Origin: Pycnococcus provasolii
Lineage: Eukaryota > Chlorophyta > Pseudoscourfieldiophyceae > Pseudoscourfieldiales
Length of the DNA stretch: 64,000 nt
Assembly: GCA_049487715.1 (NCBI GenBank)
Contig: CP150570.1
Location: 310,001-374,000 of the forward strand
Direction of reading: 5' to 3'
This document shows, in pieces, positions 19,310-29,207 of this stretch. Both the position numbers and the translations under genes were made by a program. Under the pieces are notes generated by a model that was not told the DNA's origin, did no database searches, and worked only from the letters and a program-made list of their open reading frames with translations. How positions within the stretch are numbered: the first letter of the stretch is position 1; every line of letters starts with the position of its first letter.

Positions 19310-22300
19310 TCATCCTGTGTGGTGGCTGTGCTCGTGCCCGTGTCCTTCATGGTCATGGTCGTGGCAGCAGTCGTTGGTGCCTGCGTTTTCGCAGCAGTCC
19401 TTAATGCCAGCATGGTGGCTGTGCTCATGCCCATGTCCTTTGTGCTCATGGTGGCTGCAGCAGTCGTTGGCGCCTGCGTTTCCGCAGCAGTCCTTAATGC
19501 CAGCATGGTGGCTGTGCTCATGCCCATGTCCTTTGTGCTCATGGTGGCTGCAGCAGTCGTTGGTACCAGCGTGGTGGCTGTGCTCATGCCCATGTCCTCC
19601 GTGCTCATGGTGGCTGCAGCAGTCGTTGGTGCCAGCGTGGTGGCTGTGCTCGTGCCCGTGTCCTCCGTGCTCATGGTGGCTGCAGCAGTCGTTGGTGCCT
19701 GCGTTTCCGCAGCATTCATTAGCGCCTGCGTGGTGACTGTGCTCGTGTCCGTGTCCGTGTCCGTGTCCTCCGAGCTCGTGCTCATCGCCGTCGTAGGCGT
19801 CAAAGAATGCCTTTCGTTCCGCCCTACTGTGTCGAGCCTTCTTTTGGAATCGATACAGAGGCGTGAGACCAACCAAAATCACCAGCAAGCTCGTCATCAC
19901 ATCCGCGAGAATGGCCATCCACAGCTTCGCGTGGTTCGATGAAAACGAAATCGCGACAACGGCAATCTTCACGACAACGGCAAATCCGATGTTGCCCCAA
20001 ATCACCGCACGGCAGTAGAATGCGATGCGCAGCGCAAGCGGTACCATGGTAAGGTCATTCGTCATCAGGCTAACCTCGGCAGTCTCCATAGCCACCGCCG
20101 ATCCAGCGACGCCCATAGCGACGCCAACGCGTCCCGCCGCAAGTGCGGGTGCGTCGTTGATGCCATCGCCGAGCATCATCACCTTTCCCTCACGGCGACA
20201 TCCAAGGCCCTCGCGCACGAGCGCGAGCTTGTCTCCCGGAGCCAAGCTCGCGTGCACAGCGCTCTCCTCGATACCCAGAAGCCGGGCCACACGGCACGCC
20301 GCAGGCGCGGAGTCTCCCGTGAGGATCTCCGTCACCACGCCGAGTCGTCCGAGATCCGCTACCGCATCGCCGGCGCTCTCACGTGGCTCGTCTGCCGCCA
20401 CGATTGTTCCCCAGAAGTCAGCATCGGTGCCCGCATAGATCACCGACGCGCCGTTCGCCTCCGCGTCTTGCACCACAGCCTTGTCAGCCGATCGCATCCG
20501 CGACAGCCATCCAAGTCGCTCCGCGAGGCGGCGGTTGCCCGCATACACGCGCTCCTTGCCTGCGGACGAGACGACGCCGCATACACCTTCGCCGGGTATG
20601 TTTTCGTAGTCCGCCTCCATGGCCTCCGCAGCCGTTGAGTTGTGGCTGTGGTCGTCCGCGCCATCGTCGCGAGCCGCGCGCACGATCGCCGCGGCGATCG
20701 GATGCGGGCTGCGTGACTCGAGCGCCGCCATCGTCTGCAGCAAAAATGAGCGAGCGAAAGCCGTGCGAACTTCTGGTCCGAGGTTGACACTGCGGCCGTG
20801 CACGCGCACGAGCTCGGCACTCGGGTGGCATCCGAGCACCTCGAAGCGAGCGGTGGTGAGCGTACCCGTCTTGTCGAGCGCTACCGCACGTACACCCGCC
20901 ATCGCTTCGAGCGCTGAGCTGCCCTTGATGAGGATTCCACGCCGTGCGGCAGCGGCGACGCCTGAAACCGCGGAAACCGGGGTGGCAAGCACGAGCGCGC
21001 AGGGGCATGCCGTCACGAGAAGAACGAGCGCCTTGTGAAGCCACTCATTGCATTCCGCAGAACCGGAGCCACATGGCACGGCAGCCGTGAGGATAGCGGC
21101 GAGTACAACCAGTGGCGTGTACACCATGGCAAATTGCTCGATAATTTTCTCCGCCCTGCTGCGATTCATGGAAGCATCCTCGACGAGGCGTGCCATCTTC
21201 GCCACGGCTGAGTCTTCCGCGGATGCTGTCACGGTGCACTCCATGTACCCCGTGAGATTCGTCGTTCCCGCGCTGACCAAGTCTCCTGGCGACTTGTTCA
21301 CCGGCGCCGCCTCGCCTGTCAGAATGCTCTCGTCCACCTTGCTGACGCCGCGCACAACGTGCACGTCAACGGGCACCTTCGTCCCGGGCTTGATGGCGAC
21401 GAGGTCTCCGATGGAGAGCTCTTCCACGCCTACCATCTTTCCGCCGACGAGTTCCGCCTCCTCTGGTGCGAGCGCGATCACCTCCGCAAGCGCCGCGCGA
21501 CTTCGCGCGAGAGCTCGCTGCTCAAGCATCTCGCTGGCCCCGAAGAGGAATGCCACCGCAGCCGCCTCGGTGAACTCCTGAAATGTGAAGAGTTTTTGGG
21601 TGTGCGTGGTGTGTGCGTTGGGTTAGTCGTGTTGGTTGGGACGCCATTGACATTGCCTCAAACCAAACCAAACGAAAAATGTGTATACGTACCTGCAGCG
21701 CGAGTGCCCCTGCGATGGCAAGCAGCATGAGCATGTTGATATCGATGACGAGCAGTCGCATGGCGAGTACCGCCTTGTACGCGATGGACGGCAGCGCGAG
21801 CGCGACTGATCCCAACGCGAACCACTTGAGGTGCTCGGCTCCAGGTATGTAGTGCAAGACGGCGGCGACGAGCAGGATACCGGAGACGACGACGAGCCAG
21901 TCCTTACCCTCGATGAGCTTCGCATCTCCACCTAGCCTTCGTTTGGCTTCGGACGCCAACGAAGCCTCGAGTCCAGCGCGGTTGAGCGTGTCGACGAGTT
22001 CGTCGCCGCTTATGAGCGACGCGTTGTGCTCGACGACGACAGTCCTGCTGACGACCGCCACCTTGTGCGACACGACTCCTGGCAGTCTACCAATGGCGCG
22101 GTTGACGATGGGAACCTCAGATGGGCAGCATATTCCTCCGCAGTAGATGCGCGTAGTTTCCTTGGTTCCACCGAACACCTGCAGGACGACATCCCCGCTT
22201 GATGCCGCTGATCCGCTTTCTTTCACGGCCGGACCGTGGTCGAACGCGGTTCCTTTTTCGCAGCACCCGTTGTCGCACGCTTCCCTCTGCACGTGTATGA

Positions 22301-22634
22301 GTCGTCCTTTCACGACGAAGTCGAGGTGTCCGTTATGTTCGACGACTTGAAATCTCCCGCTGAGGCACTGGAACACGACGTCGAAAGACGACAGTGACGG
22401 CATGGCCAAAGCCTGCGACGAAGAAGGGTCGGCACGCGCGCGCCCTGCTGACAACGACAACGTTGAGTCGTGGGGTACGTCGTGCTCAACCCCAGCATCG
22501 GCATCCTTTTCGTCCGCAAGCAGCGCCTGCAAGAGGTCGGCCGAGCGGTCAGATGCTGCGTCCGGCGCCAGGAGCGTGGCGTGCGTATCGCAGCACGCCG
22601 TCTTCGCGTACCCCTTCGACGACTGGCACGACAT
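19310..22634 (-). CDS. HMA: P1B-type heavy-metal ATPase (Zn/Cd subgroup) with His/Cys-rich tail
   Basis: Two exons, 22634-21693 and 21577-19310, joined in phase 0 across an intron (21578-21692), giving about 1069 residues from ATG 22632-22634. The N-terminal region has Cys pairs and one HMA-like domain with GICCPSE, the variant seen in Zn/Cd pumps. The catalytic core has all P-type parts: CPCALVLATPVS in the membrane, DKTGTLT phosphorylation site, TGE in LTGEAAPV, HP motif in SRSPHPIAAAI, and GDGINDAPAL. The last about 150 residues are a tandem tail of 22-residue units (HSHHAGTNDCCSHHEHGGHGHE) with eight CC pairs and many His, resembling but exceeding the tails of plant HMA2/HMA4. It should export Zn2+ or Cd2+ from the cytosol using ATP; the tail probably chelates metal. 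Confidence 0.92.
19315..19770. repeat. Tandem repeats coding the His/Cys tail (66-bp units)
   Basis: Near-identical 60-66-bp units built from GTGGTGGCTGTGCTC, TGCCCATGTCCT, GTGCTCATGGTGGCTGCAGCAGTC. They sit in the coding frame of the metal ATPase and vary by whole units, suggesting unequal crossing-over. Confidence 0.8.
21578..21692 (-). other. Spliceosomal intron in the P1B ATPase gene
   Basis: 115 nt, GTACGT donor after CTGCAG, and a TTCACATTTCAG acceptor. Splicing joins ALALQ to EFTEAAAVAFLF, the expected helix sequence for the family. Confidence 0.9.
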
Positions 22635-22858
22635 TTGATATGATATGATAGGGGGAGCAGTTGGGTTTGATTCCCCCACGCTCTTATCGGAATTTATTTC
22701 GGGGACAGGACCGGTCCGGGCAATGGCAGGGAGGGGGAGGGCAGGGCAGGGCAGGGCAGGGCGGACACCCAAAGCGCACGGAGGGGGGTCGTTGGAACAG
22801 GCAAGGTGGGGATACACCGTGGAGCCAGTATTCCTAGTGGTAGGCGCAGAGCGTTTAC

Positions 22859-23009
22859 TGTACGATTCTACCGAAAGGTTTAGTCGGGGTAAACGGTAGA
22901 GGGCCCCCTCTGAGGTGCCGAGCCGCGGGGTGGCTCGGCTGCTAGGGTTTAAGGTGGTCTCCCTCGGACCACCATTCCTGCTGCTGGTTGCGCTGTTCGC
23001 GCAACCTTT
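22859..23009 (+). repeat. Split direct repeat A1
   Basis: 151 bp, identical to 24139-24289. It starts TGTACGATTCTACCGAAAGG and ends GCGCAACCTTT, and includes a GCCGAGCC...GGCTCGGC inverted repeat and a GGTGGTCTCC...GGACCACC inverted repeat, which may form hairpins in the RNA or act as recombinase sites. Confidence 0.9.
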
Positions 23010-23151
23010 GCAGCCACACGTGTCGAGACGCGTGGGATCACTGACGTGAGGAGTTCACAAGTGAACTACCTATCTTGTTACTCCGAGGAGATTTCTGATT
23101 TAGTTACTACTCCGAGGAGATTTTGATTTAAGTGCTTGAGGGCACTTGCAT

Positions 23152-23493
23152 ATGGCAGCTGTTGCACAAGAGCCACCTGAGATTGTGGCCTTGCGTTTGC
23201 AGTTGCAGATTGCGGAAGCTCAACGTGATCAAGCTGTGGCTGAGGCCCAAGGCAGAGCTGTTGCGCCTGTAGGACAACAGCCGGTGGTCTTCGGGCCGCG
23301 CAACGCGAGACGATCAGTACTGCCCGGCGTGGCGCCCTTCCCGCCGCCAGTGCACTCCGGATTGCTGAATTCACGTTTGACCTGGCTGCCAACTGGGGCG
23401 TGTTGGCACTGGCCAAACCTCGGCTCGACGACAACGACCGCAAAACGTTGCGGACTCTGCGTAATGGGCTGGGAGTCACCTCAGGTTACATGA
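23152..23493 (+). CDS. Leader reading frame of the Ngaro/PAT-like element
   Basis: Starts MAAVAQEPPEIVALRLQLQIAE at ATG 23152, with a short amphipathic coiled-coil stretch (residues of about 8-35), and then loses protein-like character after about 23310. The next frame (the recombinase) is already open there, so a frameshift or deletion joint near 23250-23330 probably separates a Gag-like start from the recombinase. Function is inferred only from position. Confidence 0.4.
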   Translation: MAAVAQEPPEIVALRLQLQIAEAQRDQAVAEAQGRAVAPVGQQPVVFGPRNARRSVLPGVAPFPPPVHSGLLNSRLTWLPTGACWHWPNLGSTTTTAKRCGLCVMGWESPQVT

Positions 23494-24107
23494 CCGGATC
23501 ACGGCCTTCGTCGATTGTCTTCCTGGATCAGACTGTGGGTGTGTCAGCCTCCGACGATCATGGAGTGGTCGTCAATCGGGACTTCGTCAAGGGCACTACG
23601 GACGAACCAGATGACGCCAGGGGCAAGATCTCGCTGACCTATCCGCTCACCGATTTCTACCGCCGATACCGCAGCGCCATGGCGACTTACGTCGCCTTGT
23701 GGGAACGTTGTTTCGGTGGCGCCGCGGGATCTCGGCAACCGTACCTGTTCGAGCTGGACCCGGCTGACACGTCATCCTCCGCGATGACCGCATGGCTGGA
23801 CGACATGCTGAACGTCGTTGGCATCCTGCCGCCAGCTGGTGTTAAGTATTTGCCAGGCAGTCTACGCTCGGGCATGGCGTCAGCTTGCAATGCTCTCGGC
23901 GTTAACATGTCTCGCATCGAATACATTGGCGGATGGGCTCCAGGCTCCACCGCTCTCATACAGCACTACATCGACCCTACTGTTCAAGCCGATGCTGCTG
24001 CTGCTGTCTTCTTTGGACATCTTCTTCCTGCTCTGTCTCATCCCGCTGCGGCGGCTGGGCCAGCAGCGCCGCGCGGTGCGCCGCACGGTGCTGCAGGCGG
24101 AGTCTAA
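23310..24107 (+). pseudogene. Tyrosine recombinase C-terminal domain (element-encoded, lacks normal N-terminus)
   Basis: The frame is open from at least 23259, and protein-like from about 23310 (TISTARRGALPAASALRIAEF) to the stop at 24107. It contains the C-terminal catalytic part of a tyrosine recombinase: KISLTYPLTDFYRRYRS, LRSGMASACNALG (conserved Arg region), YIGGWAPGSTALIQHY, where the last Tyr is the likely nucleophile. It ends in an Ala/Pro-rich tail running into repeat B1. The N-terminal core-binding part and the first catalytic Arg were not identified, so this copy is likely inactive or works in a truncated form. Confidence 0.65.
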
Positions 24108-24109
24108 GA

Positions 24110-24138
24110 TGGCAGAATTGTTTGGGTCCTCGGGTTTA
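24110..24138 (+). repeat. Split direct repeat B1
   Basis: 29 bp, identical to 24371-24399, starts TGGCAGAATTGTTTGGGTCC and ends CTCGGGTTTA. It directly joins A2. Confidence 0.85.
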
Positions 24139-24289
24139 TGTACGATTCTACCGAAAGGTTTAGTCGGGGTAAACGGTAGAGGGCCCCCTCTGAGGTGCCG
24201 AGCCGCGGGGTGGCTCGGCTGCTAGGGTTTAAGGTGGTCTCCCTCGGACCACCATTCCTGCTGCTGGTTGCGCTGTTCGCGCAACCTTT
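24139..24289 (+). repeat. Split direct repeat A2
   Basis: Second 151-bp copy of A1, without a mismatch seen. Confidence 0.9.
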
Positions 24290-24370
24290 CCCACCCGCCC
24301 GCCCTGACTATGGGTTGCTGGGGGCCATTCAGGATTTAATTTTGGGTTGTAACCACGTCATTTGACCTTT

Positions 24371-24399
24371 TGGCAGAATTGTTTGGGTCCTCGGGTTTA
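24371..24399 (+). repeat. Split direct repeat B2 (right end of element)
   Basis: Second 29-bp copy of B1. The 81 bp between A2 and B2 are non-coding. Confidence 0.85.
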
Positions 24400-24501
24400 C
24401 CCAGTTCAAACTTGAAACCTTTCTCGGACAAAAAAGAAAAAAACGACGAGAAGAATCTGACTGGATCTCTGTTCGACCCACGGCGGGGGGAAGGACCTCC
24501 A

Positions 24502-24517
24502 GTTAGGGTTAGGGTTA
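24502..24517 (+). repeat. Telomere-like motif (TTAGGG)2
   Basis: GTTAGGGTTAGGGTTA, 100 bp beyond the retroelement and about 95 bp beyond the stop of the minus-strand coiled-coil gene. Similar short tracts lie at 8782, 39579, 53775 and 60197. Confidence 0.7.
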
Positions 24518-24612
24518 CATAAGCCTCTGTGCCAGGCCATGCATGAGGCGTCCTTGCATAAGGTGAAGTCTCACATTTTTCTACATCGTTGTCTTACACG
24601 CGCGTGGCTGTA

Positions 24613-25008
24613 CTACGCGTCCTGGTTTATGCGCTCCGTGAGGTCCCTCAGCAGATGCTCGGCGACGCGCTGGCACTGCGTCGGCGTCGACGTCGTGCGC
24701 AAACGCTCGTTCTGCACAGTCGTGCTCAGGAACGTCTGCAAGTCAAGCAGACGACTCGAGTACACGTCCAGCTCCCACAGCGCAGCGTAGTGCCTCGCCT
24801 CCGCCGCCTTCTCGCTCTCCTGCAGCGCGCGGTGTTCCTCGAGCAGACGTGCGAGTCGCGCGCCACCACCGCCGTTCCCTGTACCTGAGTTGTTCCCGTA
24901 CGCGTCTCCTCCTCTGTACTCTCTCGCGAATGCGTGCTGCGTCTCGCGCTCGCGCGTGTGCGCATACCCCATTCCTCCCTGGAAACCGGCGCCATGCGGG
25001 TCGGGCAT
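24613..25008 (-). CDS. Small coiled-coil protein, unknown
   Basis: A 131-residue frame with ATG at 25006-25008 and TAG at 24613-24615. The first about 50 residues are Gly/Asn-rich and disordered; residues of about 51-130 form a long helix with heptad spacing (LARLLEEHRALQESEKAAEARHY, then a TFLSTTVQNERL block and VAEHLLRDLTERI). No signal or membrane segment. The amphipathic helix suggests a subunit of a small coiled-coil complex. I do not recognise the family. Confidence 0.55.
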   Translation of the reverse strand: MPDPHGAGFQGGMGYAHTRERETQHAFAREYRGGDAYGNNSGTGNGGGGARLARLLEEHRALQESEKAAEARHYAALWELDVYSSRLLDLQTFLSTTVQNERLRTTSTPTQCQRVAEHLLRDLTERINQDA

Positions 25009-25501
25009 GACTCGGCCAACTCACCGCGTACGCGAAATTCCAAAGCAAGGGAAACTAAAGCCAAGGTGGAATGGGAGCCCAACCCAGCTGGGAGAGAGAG
25101 AGGTGAGAGAGAAGAGAGGAGAGAGAGGGGAAAAGGAGGGGAGCAACACACACACACACACACAATTCCTCCAACACTTGGTAGGTAGTTCGCGCTCATT
25201 CACAGGCACCAAATAAATCTACCACCCTACCCTACCATAGAACTACGCAGGGCAGGGCAGGGCAGGGCATCGCTGCCATCGCACGAAGCAGAATGCCTCG
25301 CCTACAGCCAGAAAGAACGTCTGTGCACCATCTGTGCACTGTGCCGATGTGATTTCCTAGTGGAGACTGGAGCACACAGGTGGGGGAGGTTCGTTGATTT
25401 TCAGGTCATTTTTCCTCCCAAGTCCCAAGTCCACCGGCAACGCGCCCGGCCGTCCCACCGCACCACATCACATCACGCAGCGATCTCGCGCGTTCCTAAT
25501 C
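25009..25501. other. Divergent intergenic region with simple repeats
   Basis: Contains GAGAGA runs (25090-25125), a CACACA run (25148-25164), a GGGCAG run (25250-25270) and probably the promoters of the coiled-coil gene (minus) and the GDT1-like gene (plus). No gene seen. Confidence 0.5.
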
Positions 25502-26835
25502 ATGGCAACGCACAAGTCGCTCCTCGGCCTGGCCGCGCTCGTGGCGGCACTTCTCGCTGTCGCCACACTCGGCGGCGTGTGCGTCGACGCAAGGGTGGTC
25601 GCCACGCGAGAACTGCAAGGGTCCGCGCGCCTCGAAGCGGCGCGCGCGGAAATCAAAGGAGAAAGCGACCCAACAGAGACGGAGACGGCCGCGAGCGGCG
25701 GAGACGTCGAGACGGCCGCGACGGAAGAGCCGGCAGCAGCAATAGAGGCGGAACCTGCAGCCGCGGAGGCGGAGATCGCTGACACCGGTCCGAAGGAAAA
25801 CGAAGATGCCGCGACGGCGACCGCGGAGGTTCAGGCGGAACTGCAGGAGGCTGGTAAGACGGAGGAGCAGATGAGCGAGTCGGAGCAAGAGGTACGTCTC
25901 TTTGCCTTGAGAATGGCTGCCTCGGCCGCAAAGGCAACAACGAAACACTCTAACTCACAACACAACAAACATATTTGCTTTTCTTTTTTCAGGTTGAGCA
26001 CGCCATCGAGGCGACGGGCGTCGTTCCTACCATCGCTGGGCACACCACCGTCAAAGGACGCGTCTCTCAGGAGAAATCGGACAACTTTCTCTCCGCACTT
26101 TGGCGCTCATTCATTATCATGGTTTTCATCGAGATCGGTGACCGCACCTTCTTCATCGCCGCTATCATGTCCGCCAAACACAGTCGCTTCATCGTCTGGA
26201 TGGGCGCCAGCGCCGCACTCGCGTTCATGACGGTCGTGTCCACGCTGCTCGGCGTGGCTGCGCCGCTGCTCGTTCCCAGGAGCGTCACGCACTGGGTGGC
26301 GGTCGTGCTCTTCTTCTACTTCGGCATCACGCTCACGTGGAAGGCTTTGAGAATGCCGGGCAAGATCTGGGGCGGGGAGGAGAACGAGGAGCTCGGCGAG
26401 GTGGAGGAGGAGCTGCAGGAGAAGGAACCGCAGGACGACCTGCACCCCGTCTTCAAGGCGCTGTCGTCGTACATCTCGCCCGTCTTCTTGCAGGCGCTCA
26501 CGCTCACCTTCCTGGCGGAGTGGGGCGACCGCTCGCAGATCGCGACGATCGCGCTGGCGCCGAACATGAACATGTGGGGACTCATCGTGGGTGCGAGCCT
26601 CGGCCACTCGTTCGCGACGTCGGGCGCGTGTATTGGCGGCCGCGCGTTGGCGAGCAAGTTCAGCGAGAAGGCGGTTGCTCTCATGGGCGGCACGTGCTTC
26701 CTCGTGTTTGCCATCCTTGCGCTGCTCGACGATCCGGACAGCGATTTCATGGAGGCGATTCCGTCGTTCATGCGTAAGTCGAGCTACTCGATGGGTGCTG
26801 CGGATGGCGGCGACGGTCTCGTCGAGCAGGCGTGA
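25502..26835 (+). CDS. GDT1: GDT1/TMEM165 (UPF0016) family divalent cation/proton antiporter
   Basis: Two exons, 25502-25891 and 25993-26835, phase 0, about 410 residues. The N-terminus has a hydrophobic signal segment (LLGLAALVAALLAVATLGGV), then about 90 residues rich in Glu and Ala that look disordered. The membrane part has two homologous halves of about three helices each with the family signature E-x-G-D-[KR]-[TS]: EIGDRT (near 26130) and EWGDRS (near 26520), separated by an acidic loop. Relatives exchange Ca2+ or Mn2+ for protons in Golgi membranes or in thylakoid and plastid envelope. The signal segment suggests the secretory pathway, though a plastid target cannot be ruled out by eye. 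Full-length for the family. Confidence 0.92.
25892..25992 (+). other. Spliceosomal intron in the GDT1-like gene
   Basis: 101 nt, GTACGT donor and a TTTCTTTTTTCAG-like acceptor. Splicing joins SESEQE to VEHAIEA in phase 0. The intron is AT-richer than its exons. Confidence 0.9.
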
Positions 26836-27191
26836 CGTCGTGTGTGACGAATGCATGCATCGATCGTGAAGCCAACCTCCTTCTCGAGCGTTGAGGGATC
26901 GTGTTGAGGAGTCGCGCCACACGTGTCGTTACTACCGTCGTAACGAATAAATGATGAATACCCCTTTTGTTTCTAATTTCCCTCCTCGTAGCGGGTGATC
27001 CAATTGTCGACGCGTTTTTGTGTACACTGATCGCAAATTGTTACCTGACGGGTTAACAAATTCACAGCGAGCACGAACACGACGTCACGTCCTCCGTGCT
27101 CCTCGTTAGCCTGTTTTTCGGAAAAAAAGGCCCCGCTGTGAGTTTGCGTTGTGGGGACGGACCGGGATCCCCACTCGCTTCGACCCCCAAA
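26836..27191. other. Intergenic region, no gene seen
   Basis: 3' end of the GDT1-like gene, AT-rich near 26940-27060, then the 5' region of the deaminase gene. No motif stands out. Confidence 0.5.
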
Positions 27192-27935
27192 ATGATGGCG
27201 CCGGGTCTGCTGCGCCTCCGCGCGCTGGCAACGGCGCCACGTCAGCTACGACGACACGTCCGCAAAGACAGCGCGCTCGCTTGCCACCACCTTGCGCTGT
27301 CAGCGTCAGCGTCAGCGGAGTTTGATGAGACCTGTGAGGAGTCTTTTGAGGAGGAGAAGGAGTCCTCGTGTTCGTCGGCCGACTCTCACTACATGGCCTT
27401 AGCGCTCGAACAGGCACGCCTCGGCATGGAGCGTGGTGAGGTTCCCATCGGTGCGGTGCTCGTTGACGACGCGACGGGTGAAGTGCTCGCGAGCGCGCAC
27501 AACGAAACGGAGACGGCAAGCGACCCGACGGCGCACGCGGAGATGCTGTGCCTGAGGCGCGCCGCGGCGGCTGCGGGCCGAAGCGGGGCATGGCGCGCGG
27601 TGGGAACCGCGTCGCTCTTTGTCACCGCGGAGCCGTGTCCTATGTGCGCGGGTGCGATCATGCAGAGCCGGATTCCTCGAGTCGTGTACGGCTGCCGCAA
27701 TGACAGGCTTGGCGCGGATGGAAGCTACGTGAGCCTGTTTCCGCCGTGGCGTGGCGGCGACGGCGGCGTGGACGAGAGTAGGGCACCGCCACACCCATTT
27801 CACCCGAACGTTGATATCGAACGTGGCGTGAGCCACGACGAGTGCCAGGAACTTTTGAAGTTATTCTTTCGGCGGAGGCGTGTCGAGAACGCGCGTGCAA
27901 AAGAGCAACAAAGACAGGAAGAAGATGACGTGTAG
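27192..27935 (+). CDS. TADA: tRNA-specific adenosine deaminase, TadA type (probably organellar)
   Basis: About 247 residues from ATG 27192. The first about 60 residues are Arg/Ala/Leu-rich with few acidic residues, fitting a transit peptide, then a Glu/Ser-rich linker. The deaminase core from HYMALALEQARLGMERGEVPIGAVLV shows the zinc and proton-shuttle motif HAE (in TAHAEMLCL) and the PCPMCAGAI zinc motif, and RIPRVVYGCRN. The end contains RGVSHDECQELLKLFF, typical for TadA. The enzyme turns A34 of the tRNA-Arg anticodon into inosine, which plastids need to read CGN codons. Length is near that of TadA plus leader. Gene symbol follows the plant plastid gene; localisation is inferred. Confidence 0.88.
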   Translation: MMAPGLLRLRALATAPRQLRRHVRKDSALACHHLALSASASAEFDETCEESFEEEKESSCSSADSHYMALALEQARLGMERGEVPIGAVLVDDATGEVLASAHNETETASDPTAHAEMLCLRRAAAAAGRSGAWRAVGTASLFVTAEPCPMCAGAIMQSRIPRVVYGCRNDRLGADGSYVSLFPPWRGGDGGVDESRAPPHPFHPNVDIERGVSHDECQELLKLFFRRRRVENARAKEQQRQEEDDV

Positions 27936-28138
27936 GAAAACAAATGTGCTATGTGTACTCAAAATTACAAAAAAAAACAAAGGAAAAACGAAATGTGTTC
28001 TTGTATTTGCTATTATGCTATGTATGTCTGTCTGCCTATAATCAGTTGCGTCAACTGCAACTGCAACTACCACTACAACTATTCATTCGTACAAAAAATC
28101 ACAAAACAAAAGACTCGCATTGCTGTACGGGTAGGGTA

Positions 28139-28564
28139 CTACTCGTGCGCGTAGTTTTGCGAGACGACGACGCATACCGGCACGAGCGTCTCCGCGCCGA
28201 CTGTAGACGACCACCTGGGTCCCGCGACGGTCTCCGCGAGTTGTTGGAGCCGTTGTGCTTGTTTCACTTCACGCACGCATGTCCATATATCCTCGATCGA
28301 CGTTTCGCGCACGAGACACCACCTTTTCTGCTGATTCTCGTATGCGAGTGGCGTGTGTTTCATCCTCAAGTCGCGGTCGTCGTCGTCGCTTTCGTCATCA
28401 GCACGACGCTTTGACGACGTGGACGTGGAGGGGAACCGCGGTATGTATTTGACGAACGACGGCTGGCGGAAGATGCGTCGCGGCGGTTGGCGGTACGACA
28501 GGGATGTCCCCCGTCCGTTTACTTTGATCGTGTTGTATTGGCTCGGCAGGAACAGGAAGCGCAT
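28139..28564 (-). CDS. Small hypothetical protein
   Basis: A 141-residue frame from ATG 28562-28564. The first about 55 residues are basic and aromatic (LPSQYNTIKVNGRGTSL, then RQPPRRIFRQP and VKYIPRF), followed by an acidic run (DDESDDDDRD), then a mixed part with RWCLVRETSIEDIWTCVREVKQAQRLQQL. The frame stays open farther upstream but that part looks less protein-like. Basic start suggests an organelle or RNP protein, but I do not recognise it and can name no function. Confidence 0.45.
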   Translation of the reverse strand: MRFLFLPSQYNTIKVNGRGTSLSYRQPPRRIFRQPSFVKYIPRFPSTSTSSKRRADDESDDDDRDLRMKHTPLAYENQQKRWCLVRETSIEDIWTCVREVKQAQRLQQLAETVAGPRWSSTVGAETLVPVCVVVSQNYAHE

Positions 28565-29207
28565 GACTCTTGAGGAAGAAGAGTCGTAAGCAGTAATCGC
28601 AAGAAGCAAGTGACTGCAGCACAGCACGGGACGGGACGAGTTGCAAAGAGGAGAGGAGCGGGAAAAGGAAAGGGATGATGCCAACGTGGCGAACAACAAA
28701 CCGAAAGGGAGATTTTTCATTTTTATTCGCGGCATCAAGGCTGCCCAAACGGGGGGCGAGATTTTGTGTTCCGCGGCCGCTTTTTCCCACAAAAAGGTAG
28801 ATTCGCCCACCACTTCCTAGGCCATGCGCAATTCAACTCTCCTGATGCAAGGCAAGGCAAGGCAATAATGCATGCAACTCTCTTACTCACCCGCAAGTGC
28901 TTCCCTCCTACCAATGCGCATCCACAGCTTTACACAGCACAGTGCCACCTCGTCAGTCATCATGGTCAAGCACGGATCGCACTACCCTGGCTTGTGGGAA
29001 GAAGCAACTAGGAGCGCACGTTTCTTTACCCGCATGAGAATAATAAAGTATCTTTCTCTTTGCCACCTTCCCGGCGGCGGCCGCGGCTCAGAATCTTACT
29101 TCCTAGTCTAACGGACAACAGAAGTAGCATTCGAGCATGGTATGATATCTACTGCAGTACAGGTAAGGTTCACTACAAGCAGATCATATATAAGTTACAA
29201 TTCTCTC
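28565..29207. other. Intergenic region, no gene seen
   Basis: Spacer between the small protein start and the HECT ligase stop, both on the minus strand. Contains AAGGCAAGGCAAGG near 28855-28865 and AT-rich stretches toward 29200. No RNA gene recognised. Confidence 0.45.

Larger units (their letters stand above)
22859..24399 (+). mobile_element. Tyrosine-recombinase retroelement of Ngaro/PAT type, short and probably non-autonomous
   Basis: The element shows the A1-ORF-B1-A2-B2 split direct repeat pattern: A1 22859-23009 and A2 24139-24289 are identical over 151 bp; B1 24110-24138 and B2 24371-24399 are identical over 29 bp, and B1 abuts A2 directly. This arrangement is diagnostic for Ngaro, PAT and related DIRS-order elements. 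The interior, about 1.1 kb, codes for a short leader reading frame and the C-terminal part of a tyrosine recombinase, with no reverse transcriptase or RNase H. Identical repeats point to recent movement, probably with the enzymes of a full-length relative. Element ends outside A1 and B2 were not defined by a target site, as expected for tyrosine recombinase insertion. Confidence 0.8.

Noticed and set aside
19307-19942. Plus-strand hydrophobic frame with VAVLMPMSFVLMVAAAVV repeats
   Set aside because: Reverse reading of the His/Cys tail repeats of the metal ATPase.
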